Positions 1-19,499 of a DNA stretch of 64,000 nucleotides are shown here, piece after piece. Position numbers and translations under genes: made by a program. How positions within the stretch are numbered: position 1 is the stretch's first letter; each line of letters opens with the position of its first letter. The DNA lies in contig JAIGNY010004522.1 of the NCBI GenBank assembly GCA_020152595.1, positions 92,001 to 156,000 of the forward strand, in the 5' to 3' direction. The notes under the pieces are model-generated. The model made no database searches and had not been told where the DNA came from. It was given only the letters and a program-made list of their open reading frames with translations. The stretch is from Chiridota heheva. Its lineage: Eukaryota; Echinodermata; Holothuroidea; Apodida; Chiridotidae.

Positions 1-77
1 TACAATGATGTTGATAATCAGATGCTGGTGTTGTTGATGGTGATGACGATTTTAATTTGATTTTAATTATTATTTTG

Positions 78-395
<318 letters not shown>

Positions 396-571
396 GATTA
401 CACGAGATCAATTTTCAAAATATGAATATGGTCTTGTGAAAAGACAAATAAATATAACAGAAAATGTAAAGATTTACTGGCTTGTCAATAAAAAGAACAC
501 TGAACGTCTGGAAACTACTACCCAGAAAACACAACACGTTTTTATAAGATTTTTTGTTATAATGTTTTAAC

Positions 572-701
572 AATATCATTTTGTGGTGTCGCAAAAACAT
601 TATTATAACATTTTTCGCATAATGTTTTCATTATAACATTTTTATGTTTTTAAAAACTATTAAATATATAAAAACATTTTATAACACCACAAAATGATAT
701 T
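572..701. repeat. short foldback element
   Basis: Perfect 18-base inverted arms (572-589 and 684-701, core CATTTTGTGGTGT) around an AT-rich loop that also holds inverted copies of TTATAACATTTTT. This has the form of a MITE or other foldback repeat. The rest of 415-760 is AT-rich with nothing else recognised. Confidence 0.7.
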
Positions 702-799
702 ATAAATAACTTTTCACAATTTTGAAAAATTTGTTTTCATGATGTTTTTAAAACATTAGGCCTATTGTGTTTGCAGGGTAAAACATAAAACAGAGAACT

Positions 800-888
800 G
801 ACGACGACGATGGCGACGACGACGATGATGATACTATGACGATGAGGATGGCAATGGCGACAACGATGGCGACGACGACAATTACGAT

Positions 889-923
<35 letters not shown>

Positions 924-983
924 TGATAATGATGATGATGACGATGGGGATAACAATTATGACGGCTATGGCGACTACGATGG
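800..983. repeat. GAC/GAT trinucleotide repeat
   Basis: Impure GAY repeat interrupted by GGC units. Minus-strand frames read as isoleucine/valine/serine repeats and are not genes. 984-1361 contains nothing recognisable. Confidence 0.95.
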
Positions 984-1361
984 CAAAAATAATTATGCAG
1001 AGACAGAAATGAAAACCCAAACCAGAAGGAGAAATCCCACGTGGTTCTGATGCTAAATTTGGATCAGTAGAAACAATTGTTTGTTATCGTATATCTTTCA
1101 ATGCCGTGTTCTTGCACGTTTAGTTTATTTATCATACTGGAACATGTGTATATTTTGTTGATTGTTCAAGTGTTAAGCCTTAAGCTTAAAGCCATATTTA
1201 CAACAACCAATGCAAAATTGTATTTGGCTCCGTCTGACATGAATAATGATGAAGTCAACAACTCAACATTCTATGGGTGTATCATTCTTGCTTTCATCAG
1301 CAGCATCATGCCAAGTCTGATTTAAATCTGACATGGGTTTGTGGAAATATGAGCATCAACA

Positions 1362-2145
1362 GAATTTCACAATTAGTCCCGCCTTCTCATTAATATTTAT
1401 GACATCAGCACCAAAAGCAATAGGAATCATCTGCAGATCACAACACACCCATATACCAAGTATGGCATAAATTCTCCTTAATGATCTTGAGATATCGTGT
1501 TCACAATCTAGTTAACATCATTTTACATTTAGCCCCACCTACTGATTAATATTCATATCAGCACCAAACAATATATGGGATCATCTACAGACCACACCAC
1601 ATTTATATACCAAGTATGACACAAATCCACTTCACTGTTTTTGAAAAGTCGTGTTTACATGCTTGTTAACAGAATTTTACATTTAGCCCCGCCTACCAAT
1701 TAATATTCACAACATCAGCACCAACATCAAAGGGCTCATCTACAAGTAACAGCACATCCATATACCACGTATGACATAAATCCAGCACAAGGTTCTTGAA
1801 ATATCGTGTTTACAAGCTTAATAGAATTTTACATTTCGCCCCGCCCACTAATTAATATTGAAGACGTCAGCACCAAAAACTATAGTGATTATCTACAGAT
1901 GACGACACATCCATATACCAAATATGACATAAATCCACCAGATAGTTCTTGAGATATCGTGTTTACGAGCTTCTGTCACAGACACACACACACGCACAGA
2001 CATACGCACACACAGGCATACGCACGCACAAACATACGCACGCACACATACATACATACATACACACATACATACATACATTCATACACACGCCAGCATG
2101 ACTACATAGGTTCCTTATATTATCGCATCAAAACCAAAAAGGACT
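1362..2145 (+). repeat. dispersed repeat with four ~153-base units (family R1)
   Basis: Units start near 1362, 1523, 1675 and 1828, each with AGCCCCGCC, then ATTAATATT, then a CATCAGCACC block and ending with GAGATATCGTGTTTAC. After the last unit comes a CA/CATA microsatellite (1979-2090) and a conserved tail (GACTACATAGGTTCCTTAT). The same arrangement and tail recur at 18500-19372, so this is one mobile or satellite-like family. No coding capacity seen. Confidence 0.85.
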
Positions 2146-2937
2146 GACTGGGAATGAAAATACTGAAATTTAAATTCTATGCAATGCGCAACATTCCGCA
2201 GGACGAGAAAGTGTCAAAATGATGGTGTCTGAACGGTGAAACCAATGGAAATTTATAGAATGCAAAAAGGTGTTTTGATTGCATGACGACGATTTTCATC
2301 TCGGTTCAACAAGTCAAAAAGTGATTCCAAGGTGCTCCAAACCTTCGTAATAAAATAGGCAACTAGAGTGTAGGATACAGGGACTCGCCTGATAGACCAT
2401 TAATCGTAGAATATATTCTCCTTTTCAACAGCTTAAACAGAAGTCATTGGTGAAATACTACATGTTTTATATGTTGGGTGTGGGCGTGTAGGTTAAAGAC
2501 CTATCTAACAGTCTTAAGTTATCATCAAAAGATCAAAAATGTCTCCCAAGAAAATATTTGAGAGAGTCACGATTCGCGTCTCGCATGAGATCCGAGCCGC
2601 CCTTTTTCTAGGGGTTGTTCCCGGTCACTTAGCTCCAAGTTCACGATCGCATGCGATACCTCTTTGTCTCATATTCCGTTCATAGCTATTTGTCTAGCTT
2701 CGAGCGTTTATTATTGTTTCTTTTTTCTGTTGTTTTAACGCCTAATCAAGAGGTTCATTTTTCAATGTCAAGTCACAAGACAAACATACTGGCATAGTTG
2801 AGATAAATTTGTTTGATAGATTCGGTGATAGCCTATATTTCAAGAGCCGCCCAAAGTGATCTGGCTCATGATGGAGAATTGATTATTGAAGTAATCTGTC
2901 TGTGTGGTGATTTCGTGTGTGTCTGTGTGTGTGTTTG
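2146..2937. other. unassigned non-genic sequence
   Basis: No convincing exon, RNA gene or repeat boundary seen on either strand. Confidence 0.6.
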
Positions 2938-8990
<6,053 letters not shown>

Positions 8991-9120
8991 CAAAATAAAA
9001 ATATTAAATTGAGGGAACTTCACATTAGTAAAAAGGAAAATATTGGCAACATTTCCCGAAAATTCCCCGGAAAATAAAGAACATTTCCCGAAAATGAAGG
9101 ACATTTCTTCAAAATTAAAG
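8991..9120. repeat. degenerate ~18-base minisatellite (family M1)
   Basis: Repeated AACATTTCCCGAAAATGAAG-like words with variable spacing. The same word family forms larger arrays at 10435-10745 and 11640-11990. Confidence 0.6.
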
Positions 9121-10434
9121 ATTTATCGATTAGAAGCAGTTTGATGTAATTTTATACCAGTGCAATGTTTTTGCTTATAAACCGGTATATTTGGTGGATT
9201 CTTTCCCATCCTACGCCCCTGTTTTGGGCAGTTAGGGAACATTTAGTTCAAAATATTAACATGAATGACCATTATGGAGGCGGTTTTGTATGATTGTATA
9301 GTTTTCATTTCAATGAAATTGACGGAAATCAAGCGAATGTCTGAAATACGTATCAATTTTTCATAAATAATATGGAAGGGACGCATTGGCGGCGCCAGGT
9401 GGGATCAGGGGCACGGGATTCCTCGTCAGGGACGTCGTGGTAAAATTCGTCGGGAATCACGAGTTCAAAAAAGAAGCACTTTGACTTTCCCCAACAAGGA
9501 ATGCAGTGAAAACCAATCCTCACACCCCTATCATAACTTGCTTGCCTCAAAGTCGTGTTTGGCTTAGAAAGCTGAAAAGGGAGTCCCCGAGCAACACCAC
9601 TGCGATGTGCTCGTTATGGTGTATGGTCCCCGAACAAATAATTTTCCACTGATTCTCGTAACTCTAGTTGCGCTACTGTTTGTACTGTGGTAAACTTTTC
9701 CAAATATGACCAAATAGGAACATGAGTAAAGATGAATAAAGATACGTCAAAGATTATAACCGTCCTGTATTATCAGACTGAAATTGGAAATATAACGGAT
9801 TCTTACAATAAGGCCTATATGAGACCTTGAAATATTGATACTGAATTGTCAGATGAATGAAATAACCTAGAAGTAAATCATTCAAGAAAAACCCCGATTT
9901 AAGGTAAATTGAATTAAACACAACCTCTATCTGTCTATAGATTCAAGGACTTTCTTAAGGATCAGTAACCCGTTGAACAAGAATCTGATAATTAAAAAAA
10001 TTGATGCATTTTACAGATTATACTGAATGAAATATAAGTCTGTAAACGGGGTCAAGGGAATAAGTTTGTAGCAAGGATTTAAGGACAAGTTTAAGATCAA
10101 GCATGCTTTTCTTTAACCAATGAGTGTAGTTATTCCTCCATGTCTTAACATTGTAATAGTATTAGTGTAATACTGTACAGCTACTAACCAGAAACATATT
10201 TTAACAGGGTAAAACAAGGCAAAATTCTCCAAATTCTTGGGGGTTGAAGATGCAACGACTACGAAGATATCTGACATTAGGGGGAGGGGCGATTTTATTA
10301 TTTGTCCCAACAAACTTACAAAAATGTATTAGTCTGTTACCACGGTCCAAAAACTATTTGTAAAGGAGAGGGTGGGGTTGAAAGGGAGGAGGAAGGAAGG
10401 GGGGAGGGGGAAGAGTCGTAAAATTATTGGAAAT
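9121..10434. other. unassigned non-genic sequence
   Basis: Contains a 65-codon minus-strand frame at 9353-9550 without recognisable motifs or splice context. Nothing else supported. Confidence 0.5.
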
Positions 10435-10745
10435 TTTGGTCAAATCGTGGCAACATTCAAAACTTGAAAGAAGCTTGCTTCTAGAAAATTAATAATATTT
10501 TCCCGAAAGTGAAGAAAATTGTATTTAATTTGAAGGAAATTTCTTGAAAATGAAGGGAATTTTACGAGACTTGAAGAAAATTTCCAGAAAATTAAAGAAC
10601 ATTTTTTTCAAAATTTTCTGAAAATGAAAGAACTTTCCCAAAAATTGAAGCAAATTTTACGAAAATGAAGGAAATTGCACTAAAAATGAAGATAACTTGG
10701 GCGAAAATTGAAAACAAAATTCTTCCCGAAAATGTAAAATAAGGA
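10435..10745. repeat. degenerate ~18-base minisatellite (family M1)
   Basis: About fifteen diverged copies of GAAAATGAAGGAAATTTCCC-type words. Divergence suggests an old array. Confidence 0.7.
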
Positions 10746-11639
10746 AATTTTAGTACGGTAGTTGAAGGGGATATACAAGATTTTCAGAATAAAAAAAGAA
10801 GCCATGGAATCTGACTCTTCAAAATCAATTCGTTAGACCTTCAATATCTGCCCCCTCTTCTATTTTCGTTCCCACCTTCAGCTCCCCAAAAATATGCCAG
10901 CGTAACAAAACAAAACAAACAAAAAACTAAAAAGCGTTCAACCGAAAAGGAATCAACTTGACATTAAAACTACATGATAATAAAAGAACATTACAAGTGC
11001 GGCAAAAATCACCTTCAGACAATTTTTCATATTTTACAAACTTTAGTGGGATCCGAACAGTCTCCGGTTCAAACTTTTCTCGATGTCTTGAATGTTGACC
11101 CCAAAGTTTTGTGGGTTCGGTCATGAACGCAACTTGGAAAATATAATGAGTACCACACGAGTCACGTAACGCAGGTTGGTAGAGGGCAGGAGCGCACAAC
11201 TGCGATGCCTGAGTACCCAGGTGTGAGTCTCTGGAGATCTTTTAAGAAGAATGTCGTGTGCGTTATCACCTTCTCCTCATACAGTCTTTGGGAAAAGTGT
11301 ATAATATTTGGATGGCGATAGCGGTCACTGTCCATCGGATGAGGACGTTAATTTTGGTCCCGACCAGGGCCAGATTTAGAAATGTGGGAAGCCCTGGGCA
11401 TTCTCGTATGTGGGTTCCCTTATCCCTATTTCAGAAAATTTTCGTAAGTTAATGCAGTAATAAAGTATGTTGGTAAAATGGAAGAAAACAAAAATCCATA
11501 TTTTGCTGCTGACCAGGGAAAATATATATTTCTTTGAATAACGACCATAGCCCCCTCCCCCACACACACCTTTTTCCTGTACAAAATAAAAATCCTATTG
11601 GGACTTAAAATTGGGAAATTATTAACAAACAGTTGAAAC
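10746..11639. other. unassigned non-genic sequence
   Basis: A 90-codon minus-strand frame at 10927-11199 has no recognised domain. No other feature seen. Confidence 0.5.
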
Positions 11640-11990
11640 AATTGGTAAAATAGAAGAACAATTTTGTAAATTTATTTGAAATTTTTGTAAAATTTGTCAA
11701 TCAAACCCCTGAAAATTTACAACAATTTCCTAACAATGAATAAAGCGCCTAAAACAGAAAAAATTTCCCTAAAATTGACAAACACTACAGCAAAATAAAA
11801 ATAAATAAAAAAAGTGCCAGGAAATTTGGTAAAGTTATTTGAAATTTTGGTCAAATTTGTAAACAAATTTCCGAAAATTTAAAAATTCCTCTAAATTGAA
11901 GAAAATACCTAAAACTTAAAATAAATTTGCTAAAAATTGCCTAGAAATGAACAAAATAATTGTCAAACAATTCACCGACAATTTAAGAAA
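11640..11990. repeat. degenerate minisatellite (family M1 variant)
   Basis: Repeated AAATTTGTAAA / CCGAAAATTTA words, related to the array at 10435-10745 but more AT-rich. Confidence 0.6.
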
Positions 11991-12999
11991 GTTCCCGTAG
12001 ATGAAGGTGTTTTTAAGATGTAACCCCCGGGTCAGCATTGGCTCTCGGCGGCACTGCCAAAAAAAAATTTTAAGGTCTACATTCGATAGAAGTGAAATGC
12101 ACATAATTGATATAATCACAGTCAAAATTTGGTCCAATGTCAACTACACCCAAACTTTTGCTTACTGCTGCATCTATTTTCACAGCCAAAAACGGAAATC
12201 GAAGCTGTAAAACTGATCAAAGAACAACTGCACTATTCCTTATTCCAAAATAGTTTTCAATATAGGCCGCTATACTAATGACAAAAAAAACCTAACATTA
12301 AGTTAAGTTGTGGGACCATTGTGTAGGGTCATGGGCGTGCTCCCGGATTACCTTTCCTTATATTCGAATAATCACCCCTGCCTGTTTCTTTAAACACTAT
12401 TCGAGAAAGGGAAGGGTAAACATTCACTTCCTAACTTCCCATTCTGACCCAGTGATTTTGGTTTCGTTGCCAGAGAACTTAACTGATTGCACTGTAGTCT
12501 TAGTATAAAAGTCTTATTGCAATGTAAGTGAAAATTGGTAGGTGAGGGGTATTAGGGTAGGTGGATGGGGCGAGTGAGGTAGGAGGGAGTGGGTGGTTAG
12601 GAATTGTTAGGTTGGATAAGGATTGTTATGTGGGGTAAGGGTGGGGTCTTGCAAATGTATAACAACGTAACCATAGTGATCTTAAATAGAGTACATCAAA
12701 GAATACAGTTGCTTGGAGAATGATCATGCAGTCAGGGGCTCATTACAAAAAGCATTGGGATTGTGGGGGTAATGATTTTGGTTGAAGTTGGCTATAATAT
12801 TGATGCTGATTTTTTTTTCTACATCATAAGAAAGCACCCCTTTCTCCCCACAAGACATCAGATCCCACTGTCACCTTGCCCCAAGAAAGAGTTGCCTCCC
12901 CATTCCCCTTAGTGGACCAGATGATCATATTATTAGATGCAAAAGTCTGGAAGTAATCAAAATAATGCAAAGATATTTTTTTTTCAAAAGAAAAATCAG
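11991..12999. other. unassigned, with a purine-rich GGT/GGGTAGG stretch
   Basis: 12535-12655 is G-rich on the plus strand (GGTAGGTGAGGGGT-like words) and could form unusual structure. No gene found. Confidence 0.5.
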
Positions 13000-13776
13000 T
13001 ACACAGCAAAATTTCATTCACCCACCCACATTTATTCCCATATATCAATTTTATAAAAAAAATATCAGTACACTTAAGAAAAAAATAATAGTACACTTTA
13101 AAATTGGGATTATTTTATTTCATTCATGCACATTCCTTTCCATCAATAAATTTCTCAGAAAAAAAATTCACTTTAACATATCTCAGTACACTTTTTTTAA
13201 CATATCTCAGTAAAAATTATCAGTACACTTTAACATATCTCAGTACACTTTAACATATCTCAGTGCCCTTCCAAAATATCAGTACACTTTAAAAAAATAT
13301 CAGTAGTTTAAAATTGGATATTTTATTTTATTCATTCACATACCTTTCTATAAATAAATTTTCTAAAATAATATCAGTACAAAATTAAAATTGGATTATT
13401 TAATTTTATTCATCATCCTATAAATAAACTAAAAAAATAATATCAGTACAAAATCAAAATTAGATTATTTAATTTTTCTATAAATAAATAAATTTTCTAA
13501 AAATAATATCAGTACAAAATTAAAATTGAATTATTTTATTTTATTCAGCCACATTCCTTGCCATATTCAATTTTCTAATAAAAATATCAGTACTTTAAAA
13601 TTGGATTATTTGATTTCATTCACACACTTTCCTTCCCACAAAGTTCAAAATTTCATTATTTTATTCACTCAATTTCCTTTCCATAAATCAATTTCCAAAA
13701 AAAATATCAATAAACTTCAAAACTTCATTATTTTAGTCAGCTACATTCCAATAAATCAATTTTCTAAAAAAGTGTT
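13000..13776. repeat. AT-rich tandem array of ~80-base units
   Basis: Recurring blocks ATATCAGTACACTTTAAAAT, then TTATTTTATTTCATTCA, then CATTCCTTTCCATA, then AATTTTCTAAAAAA, with about nine diverged copies. Within it, 13185-13270 is a run of the shorter unit ACATATCTCAGTACACTTTA. Confidence 0.85.
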
Positions 13777-14069
13777 GGTAGAGTAAGGATTAAGAGAAGG
13801 TACATGAAATAGGTATAAAACACAGCAGGTTGAAGGGGACAACTGCCACAGGAGTGGTTTATCTGTTGAGAAAACAGCTGATAATTATTTCTTCATTTTT
13901 TGTTTACTCTTTGCCCTTTCTTAGATTAAGATGCAGACAAGTCCAATATATATTGAAGACACTGGCATGCATCTTGGTTAGAGTGCTTCTGATTTACAAT
14001 CTATCTTCTTAAATTTACAGAGACCATGTGTGCCCTAATAAAAGATTAACTTTCTTATGGTGACAATAA

Positions 14070-14757
14070 GATCTACATCAGCTAATTTAAAGAAATGGCA
14101 CTTTATTCCTACTCCCTATACTTAGCACCATGACTTCGGTGTGCAATCCCACCCCTCTCTCAATATCCTTACCAAAGCCCACCCCATTCTCTTCACCCAC
14201 TCCTCTACCTCTCCCTGCCCTCCCCTCCCCCACGTATCCTCTCCCTGACTAAGCTCTTGTTTTATTTATCCAAATGTTCCAAAAATAGCCATTTGAACCG
14301 ATCTACAACAGCTAATTTAAAGAATTGGCACTTCATTCCCTACTCCCTATACTTAGCACCTGCAATCCCACCCCTCTCTCAATATCAAAGCCCACCCCAT
14401 TCTCTTCACCCACTCCTCCTCTACCTCTCCCTGCCCCCCCTCCCCCCACGTATCCTCTCCCCTCCCCCACGTATCCTCTCCCTGACTAAGCTCTTGTTTT
14501 ATTCATCCATAGGTTCCAAAAATAGCCATTTGAACCGATCTACAACAGCTAATTTAAAGAAATGGCACTTCATTCCTACTCCCTATACTTAGCACCATGA
14601 CTTCGGTGTGCAATCCCACCCCTCTCCCAATATCCTTACCAAAACCCACCCCATTCTTCACCCACTCCTCTACCTCTCCCTGCCCCCCCACGTATCCTCT
14701 CCCTGGCTGAGCTCTTGTTTTATTCATCCAAATTTTCCAAAAATAGCCATTTGAACC
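14070..14757. repeat. three tandem copies of a ~235-base unit
   Basis: Each copy starts AGCTAATTTAAAGAAATGGC and contains a pyrimidine-rich stretch (CCCACCCCATTCTCTTCACC) and CACGTATCCTCTCCCTGACT. Copy starts are near 14078, 14309 and 14546. The middle copy has an internal duplication of the CACGTATCC block. An inverted relative is at 25040-25160. Confidence 0.9.
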
Positions 14758-15041
14758 AATGACTGAACTGATAATCTCTCTGCTAACTACTCCTAGTTCT
14801 CACAATTTATTCAGACAAAATGGACAACATATTGCATTTTCATGTTTTAGTATAAGCACAGATATAATATACTATAGATATAATAGCTTGAAACTTTGAA
14901 AGAAAAGCCCTGTAAATATGATGAAAACATTCACAGAAATAATTATTTTTTCATTAAAAAAATGTTTGAATACTTTTGAACATTTATTTTTGCATATAAT
15001 TGAACAAATATCTTTTGTGTCGATAAAAACAAAGCTTTCAT

Positions 15042-15168
15042 GAAAAAATTACATCATCATAAAACAATGTTACAAGACGTGAACAAAAAATTACATCATC
15101 TTAAAACATTGTTACAAGACGTGAACAAAAAATTACATTATCTTAAAACATTGTTACAAGACGTGAAG
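15042..15168. repeat. three tandem copies of a ~43-base unit
   Basis: AAAAATTACATCAT, then TTAAAACATTGTTACAAGAC, then GTGAAC, almost identical in all three copies, so a young array. Confidence 0.92.
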
Positions 15169-15194
15169 CATGATCAGCTCCCATACAAAATATT

Positions 15195-15885
15195 GCTTAG
15201 AACTGACTGGTAAAAAAATACATTTCACAATTGATGCACACTTGGCAGATATCCAGTAAAATCTAAATGTATAGCACCATGATAAAAAGTTGATTTGTAA
15301 TTGGTCCTGCTTTCTGAAACAAAAGAAAAATTATCACCTGTAAATTGAGCAGTTGTATAAAGGTGTATAGACAAGTACAAAAAGTTGTTCAACCATGTAG
15401 CACAAAGAGGATTAAATTGTGAGTTTAATAGTCATTGAATTTCAAAAATAAGTTTGTAATTATTTGAATCTATTGAAAAAATGTGATGTATGAACTGGAA
15501 GAAACCTCAAAATATTTTTCTTTATATTTCTTCCCTCAATTTCAGACCTTGAAAATATAAAAAATGTTTTCTCCAGCTTGAGTAAGGTTGAGGGTATAGT
15601 AAAAATCAAATCCTATTTATTAGAATTATCTTGCCTTTTTCAAAGAGAAATGGCAGCCGGTCAAAAAAAGTATCTAAAAAGAAAAGAAATATTGCCTAGA
15701 ACTGGCTAGTAAGAAATACATTTCACAATTAAAGCACACTTGGCAAATATCCAGTAAAATCTAAATGTATAGCACCATAATAAAAAGTTGATTTGTAATT
15801 TGTCCTGCTTTCTAAAATAAAAGAAAAAATCATCCCCTGTAAATTGAGCAGTTGTATAAAGGTCTATGGACAAGTACACAAATCT
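15195..15885. repeat. direct repeat pair, ~190 bases each
   Basis: 15195-15385 and 15697-15885 share AGAACTG.CT.GTAA, then CCAGTAAAATCTAAATGTAT, then AGCACCAT.ATAAAAAGTTG, then AATTGAGCAGTTGTATAAAG, separated by about 310 unrelated bases. This is a local segmental duplication. Confidence 0.9.
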
Positions 15886-16539
15886 TTGTTCATACATCAC
15901 AAAGCATAACACAAAAATTTGCATATTTGTCCATATTTGCACACAAATTTTGCCCACTTATAAATACCAGATTGAAAAGCCACTTGAAGGAGCATGCTGC
16001 CAAAATGACTTTTTTTCTGGAGTCTCTAGAATATTTTATTACACTAATAACAATTATTACTAATAACAATTCATCTTTATAAACCAAATGTGTATAGAGG
16101 AATTTCATTACATGACTCTAATTCAACTGGAAGCCATTTTGCAGGGGAAAGCGTTTATGTGCTGCGCGTTTCACGCATCTGATCCTCACAGAGCTCGATC
16201 ACATCACTAAATCCTACTAAAACATGCGCTAGTACGCGATGGTGATGAAAACACGTGCTGGACATTTAAAACAAGCACTGGGTATATAAAACACGCCCTA
16301 GTTAAAATACTGGCCAGATGAATTCATTTTTTAATATAATATGTTATTTTAGAGACAAAACTTCCCTCCAAGTTCTTCAAGTAATCCAAATCTGTGGATT
16401 TTAAATTAGTCTATTGGTGCAACCAATGGCACAGCAGCATTCCAGCAATCCTTCAGCAGCAGTTGTAAGTAAAGAAAAAAAAAGAAAAAAAGAATGGATC
16501 ACTCTACCATTTTCCTTTTCCCCACTGATAATCCACTGC
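15886..16539. other. unassigned non-genic sequence
   Basis: Short frames only; 16420-16500 has a small AGCAGCA/CAGCAG run. No gene or RNA seen. Confidence 0.5.
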
Positions 16540-17070
16540 AATGGTTAGTCATTTGAACTAAAACCAGTGGGCATCAACACAAATATTATTTATGTTCCCG
16601 CAGTCGTGGCTAGTCAGTTGAGCTAAGCCCGATATAGAAAACAACTTTCACTTCACAAGTTTTAAATCAACTTTTTCATTTTAAGTTCAACTTTAATTTC
16701 CACTGCCATGGTCAGTCAGTTGAGTTAGGACCAGAAGGCAGGACACAACATCATTTCCTTCCCCACTGTCAGGGCTAGTCAGATGAGCTAAGCCGACAGA
16801 GGACGGATTTACTTCAATTCTAAGTTCCAAAAAACTTTTTCATTTCAAGTTTTAACTGCCATGGCTGGTCAGTTGAGCTAAGCCAGCAGAGGATACTTTA
16901 CTTCAATTCTAATGCTCAAGTTTTAATCAACTTTTTCATTTCAACTTCAAATTCAGCTTCAGTTCCACTATTATGGCTAGTCAGTTGAGTTAAGCGCGAC
17001 ATGTGAGGACACAATTCCTCCTTTTCTACAGTGCTAAGCTAGTCCGTTGAACTAAGCTAGGCACGGAACA
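16540..17070. repeat. seven degenerate copies of a 20-base core in a longer unit
   Basis: Core GGCTAGTCAGTTGAGCTAAG occurs near 16545, 16610, 16708, 16771, 16864, 16974 and 17037, alternating with TTTTAA.TCAACTTTTTCATT and CCACTGCCATGG blocks. The unit alternates between about 60 and 100 bases. Confidence 0.8.
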
Positions 17071-18229
17071 GTGAGTAATACTAGACAGGACTAACATTAG
17101 GCCTAATATTAACTAACGCTAGCGTTACGGGGCCTAACCAACTGGCAACATGAGTTCCAAAGAAAACACCACAAAAATTTAAGATTCTGCTAACTCGCAG
17201 AAGTACGCTAAAAAACACGTAAAAAACATACACAAAAGTAAAGTCTTCCTGAAAGAGTGCAAAAATAATTAATTCTCGTCGAAAGTAAGCTCAACGGTTA
17301 AAAACAAAATAAAAACAATTTGAAAACTTTCCAGACACGAGGTCATTACGAACGTTGAAAATTTACTGGAGGGAAGAGGGTCTAAGGGCCAAAGGGTGCG
17401 GAATTATAATTTTTCCAGTGGTTTTGAGTGAGGTCAAAGCTGTAGCCTATTGTATTATTGTGGTAGCAGGTAAGTATGTTGTGTGCCACAGAATCTGCCA
17501 TAATTCTCTCACAAAAATATTCTTATATAACAAGATGCAAAAGTGTGTTAAGTGAACAGCACACAAGTGTTCTTTACCCTACAAAATGGAGATGTAAACA
17601 AAGTCATGTTGACCTCATAACATCAACTGAAACATCCTTATTAACAAAAAGACCTCTGTTTAATATTTTAAAATCCCATAAATAAGCAAAATAGATGCAA
17701 TCAAATTTCGACCAACAGCTTCTTTAAAAGGCTTCAATTTGAAAAAAATGCATTTCAATGTTCAAAACGAACTAAAAAGTTTCTGAAAACAAAGCTTGCA
17801 CATTACTGTATATTCCACACTGGGTGATTAAAGATCTAAAGTTGGGTATTGATAACATTTACCAAAATTGCTTAAAATTCTGGTAAAAAAATTCAGCAAA
17901 ATTTCAAAATTTCTCATGAAAATTTACCATTTTGCAGCTTTATGAATAAATGTCTAAATATTCAATTTTAATGCAAATTTGTGATGCATGATGAATATGC
18001 ATACAATTTTATTTTATTATGTTTATCCATTGTAATTTATTCATGCATCATCAATATTCGAAGGAGAGTAAGTGAGATTAACCAAAAGCTATTGGGAACT
18101 TAGCCATAGATAAAAACATTCAGAACTGACAAATGATCATTTTGAAACACTTAAAATTAAGCAAACGAATATCACAAAATACCTAAGAATTTGCATCTAG
18201 TAAAATATTCTCCACTAAAAAAAGGGCTA
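17071..18229. other. unassigned non-genic sequence
   Basis: A 66-codon plus-strand frame at 17355-17555 overlaps a good-looking donor (GCAG/GTAAGT at 17468) but has no family motif, so it is not called a gene. 17930-18060 has ATGCATGATGAATATGCATA palindromic words. Confidence 0.45.
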
Positions 18230-18345
18230 GTAAATATGATTTTAAGGTTGGTTAGAAGTGTATTAGATTCAGATCATGGATCAGATTGCATATTTATAGC
18301 ATGGAAGGTAAGGTATAACTTAAAGTAGCAAATTTTAGGCAAATT
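18230..18345. mobile_element. fragment related to the ends of the DIRS-like element
   Basis: Contains GGTTAGAAGTGTATTAGATT, then GATCATGGATCAGATTGCAT and ATTTATAGCATGGAAGGTAA. It is the inverted counterpart of 31985-32055 and parallels 39715-39765, so it is a detached terminal fragment of that family. Confidence 0.65.
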
Positions 18346-18499
18346 CAGGTCAATTTTTTGAGCTTGTATTATTTCTGGTGAATGATGACCAGAACCAAAA
18401 GGTTTAATGGTTCCAATCCTTTTTTATAAGCTTAATGATTTGCAAAATTTGTATTAACTGTCATGTAATTGCATATCATGAAATATCTGTTCCATATTT

Positions 18500-19499
18500 A
18501 TTCATACTAGCCACATCCACCATGCAGATCAATACAAATGTTGACAACATTAGCATCTGCACAATAATTAACATTATCAAAGCAAGTATGATGCAGAGAC
18601 GATTGCTTATTTATCCTATTTCAAGAATTTGAACAAATGTAAAGACCATGACCCATCTGTGTACCACATATATCATAAATCTGATATATTGTTTGTAGTG
18701 TTAACATTTAACAACTTCACATTAAGCCACGCCCACCATGCATATTCAAGACACCTGTTGATAACATAAGCACAACCAACAAAATTACCATGCCCAATAT
18801 GATGCAGAAAGGACATACAGTTGCTCACTTATCACTTTTTTCAAAATTTTAACTTTAAGCCCCGCCCACTTATTAATATGGATGAAATCACCACCACAAA
18901 CATTAGGCCATATCTGCAGACCATGGGCTATCTGTGTACCATATTATACATTACTGCAGTTTACTGTTCTTGAAATACTGTTAACAAGCTCTTTTCAGCA
19001 AAATCATATTAATATAATCACTGTGCATATTAATGTAATCAGCATTTGTACATCGCGAACATGTACACACAAGCTAACATCATAATTCCGCCAAATATGA
19101 AATAAAACAGACAAGTGGTTGTTAAAATATGAACATTTCAAGATTTTTACATTAAGCCCCGCCTACTCATTAATATGGATGACATCACCATCAAATACAA
19201 TAGGGCACATCTACAGACCATGGGATATCAGTGTACCCAAATGACATGAATCAAGTGTACTGTTCTTGAGATATCACGTTTGCCATTACATACACACACA
19301 TACATACACGCATACACACACATGCCATCACGACTGCATAGGTTCCTGATGCTATTGCATCGGAATCAAAAATGGAGGTTTTTCAATATTTAGATTGTTT
19401 GTGAACTTTCTTTTCCATTGATACCATTAATATGCACAGTGATTATATTAATATAATTTTGCTGAAAAGAGCTTGTAAACACGGTATCTCAAGAATGGT
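18500..19499 (+). repeat. repeat family R1, second copy
   Basis: Units with AAGCCACGCCCACCATGCAT or AAGCCCCGCCTACTCATTAA start near 18500, 18716, 18850 and 19148, each ending with TTCTTGAGATATC. The array is followed by the CATACACACA microsatellite and the GACTGCATAGGTTCCTGATG tail seen at 2095. From 19420 an inverted R1 piece begins and is interrupted by the LINE at 19500. Confidence 0.85.

Noticed and set aside
1893-2147. Frames rich in His-Thr or Cys-Val
   Set aside because: Translations of the CA/CATA microsatellite within repeat family R1.
9353-9550. 65-codon minus-strand frame
   Set aside because: No motif, no splice context, surrounded by non-coding repeats.
10927-11199. 90-codon minus-strand frame
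   Set aside because: No domain recognised; codon composition like random AT-rich DNA.
17355-17555. Plus-strand first exon ending at the donor GCAG/GTAAGT near 17468
   Set aside because: Good donor but no family match, no partner exon, and the preceding DNA is repetitive.
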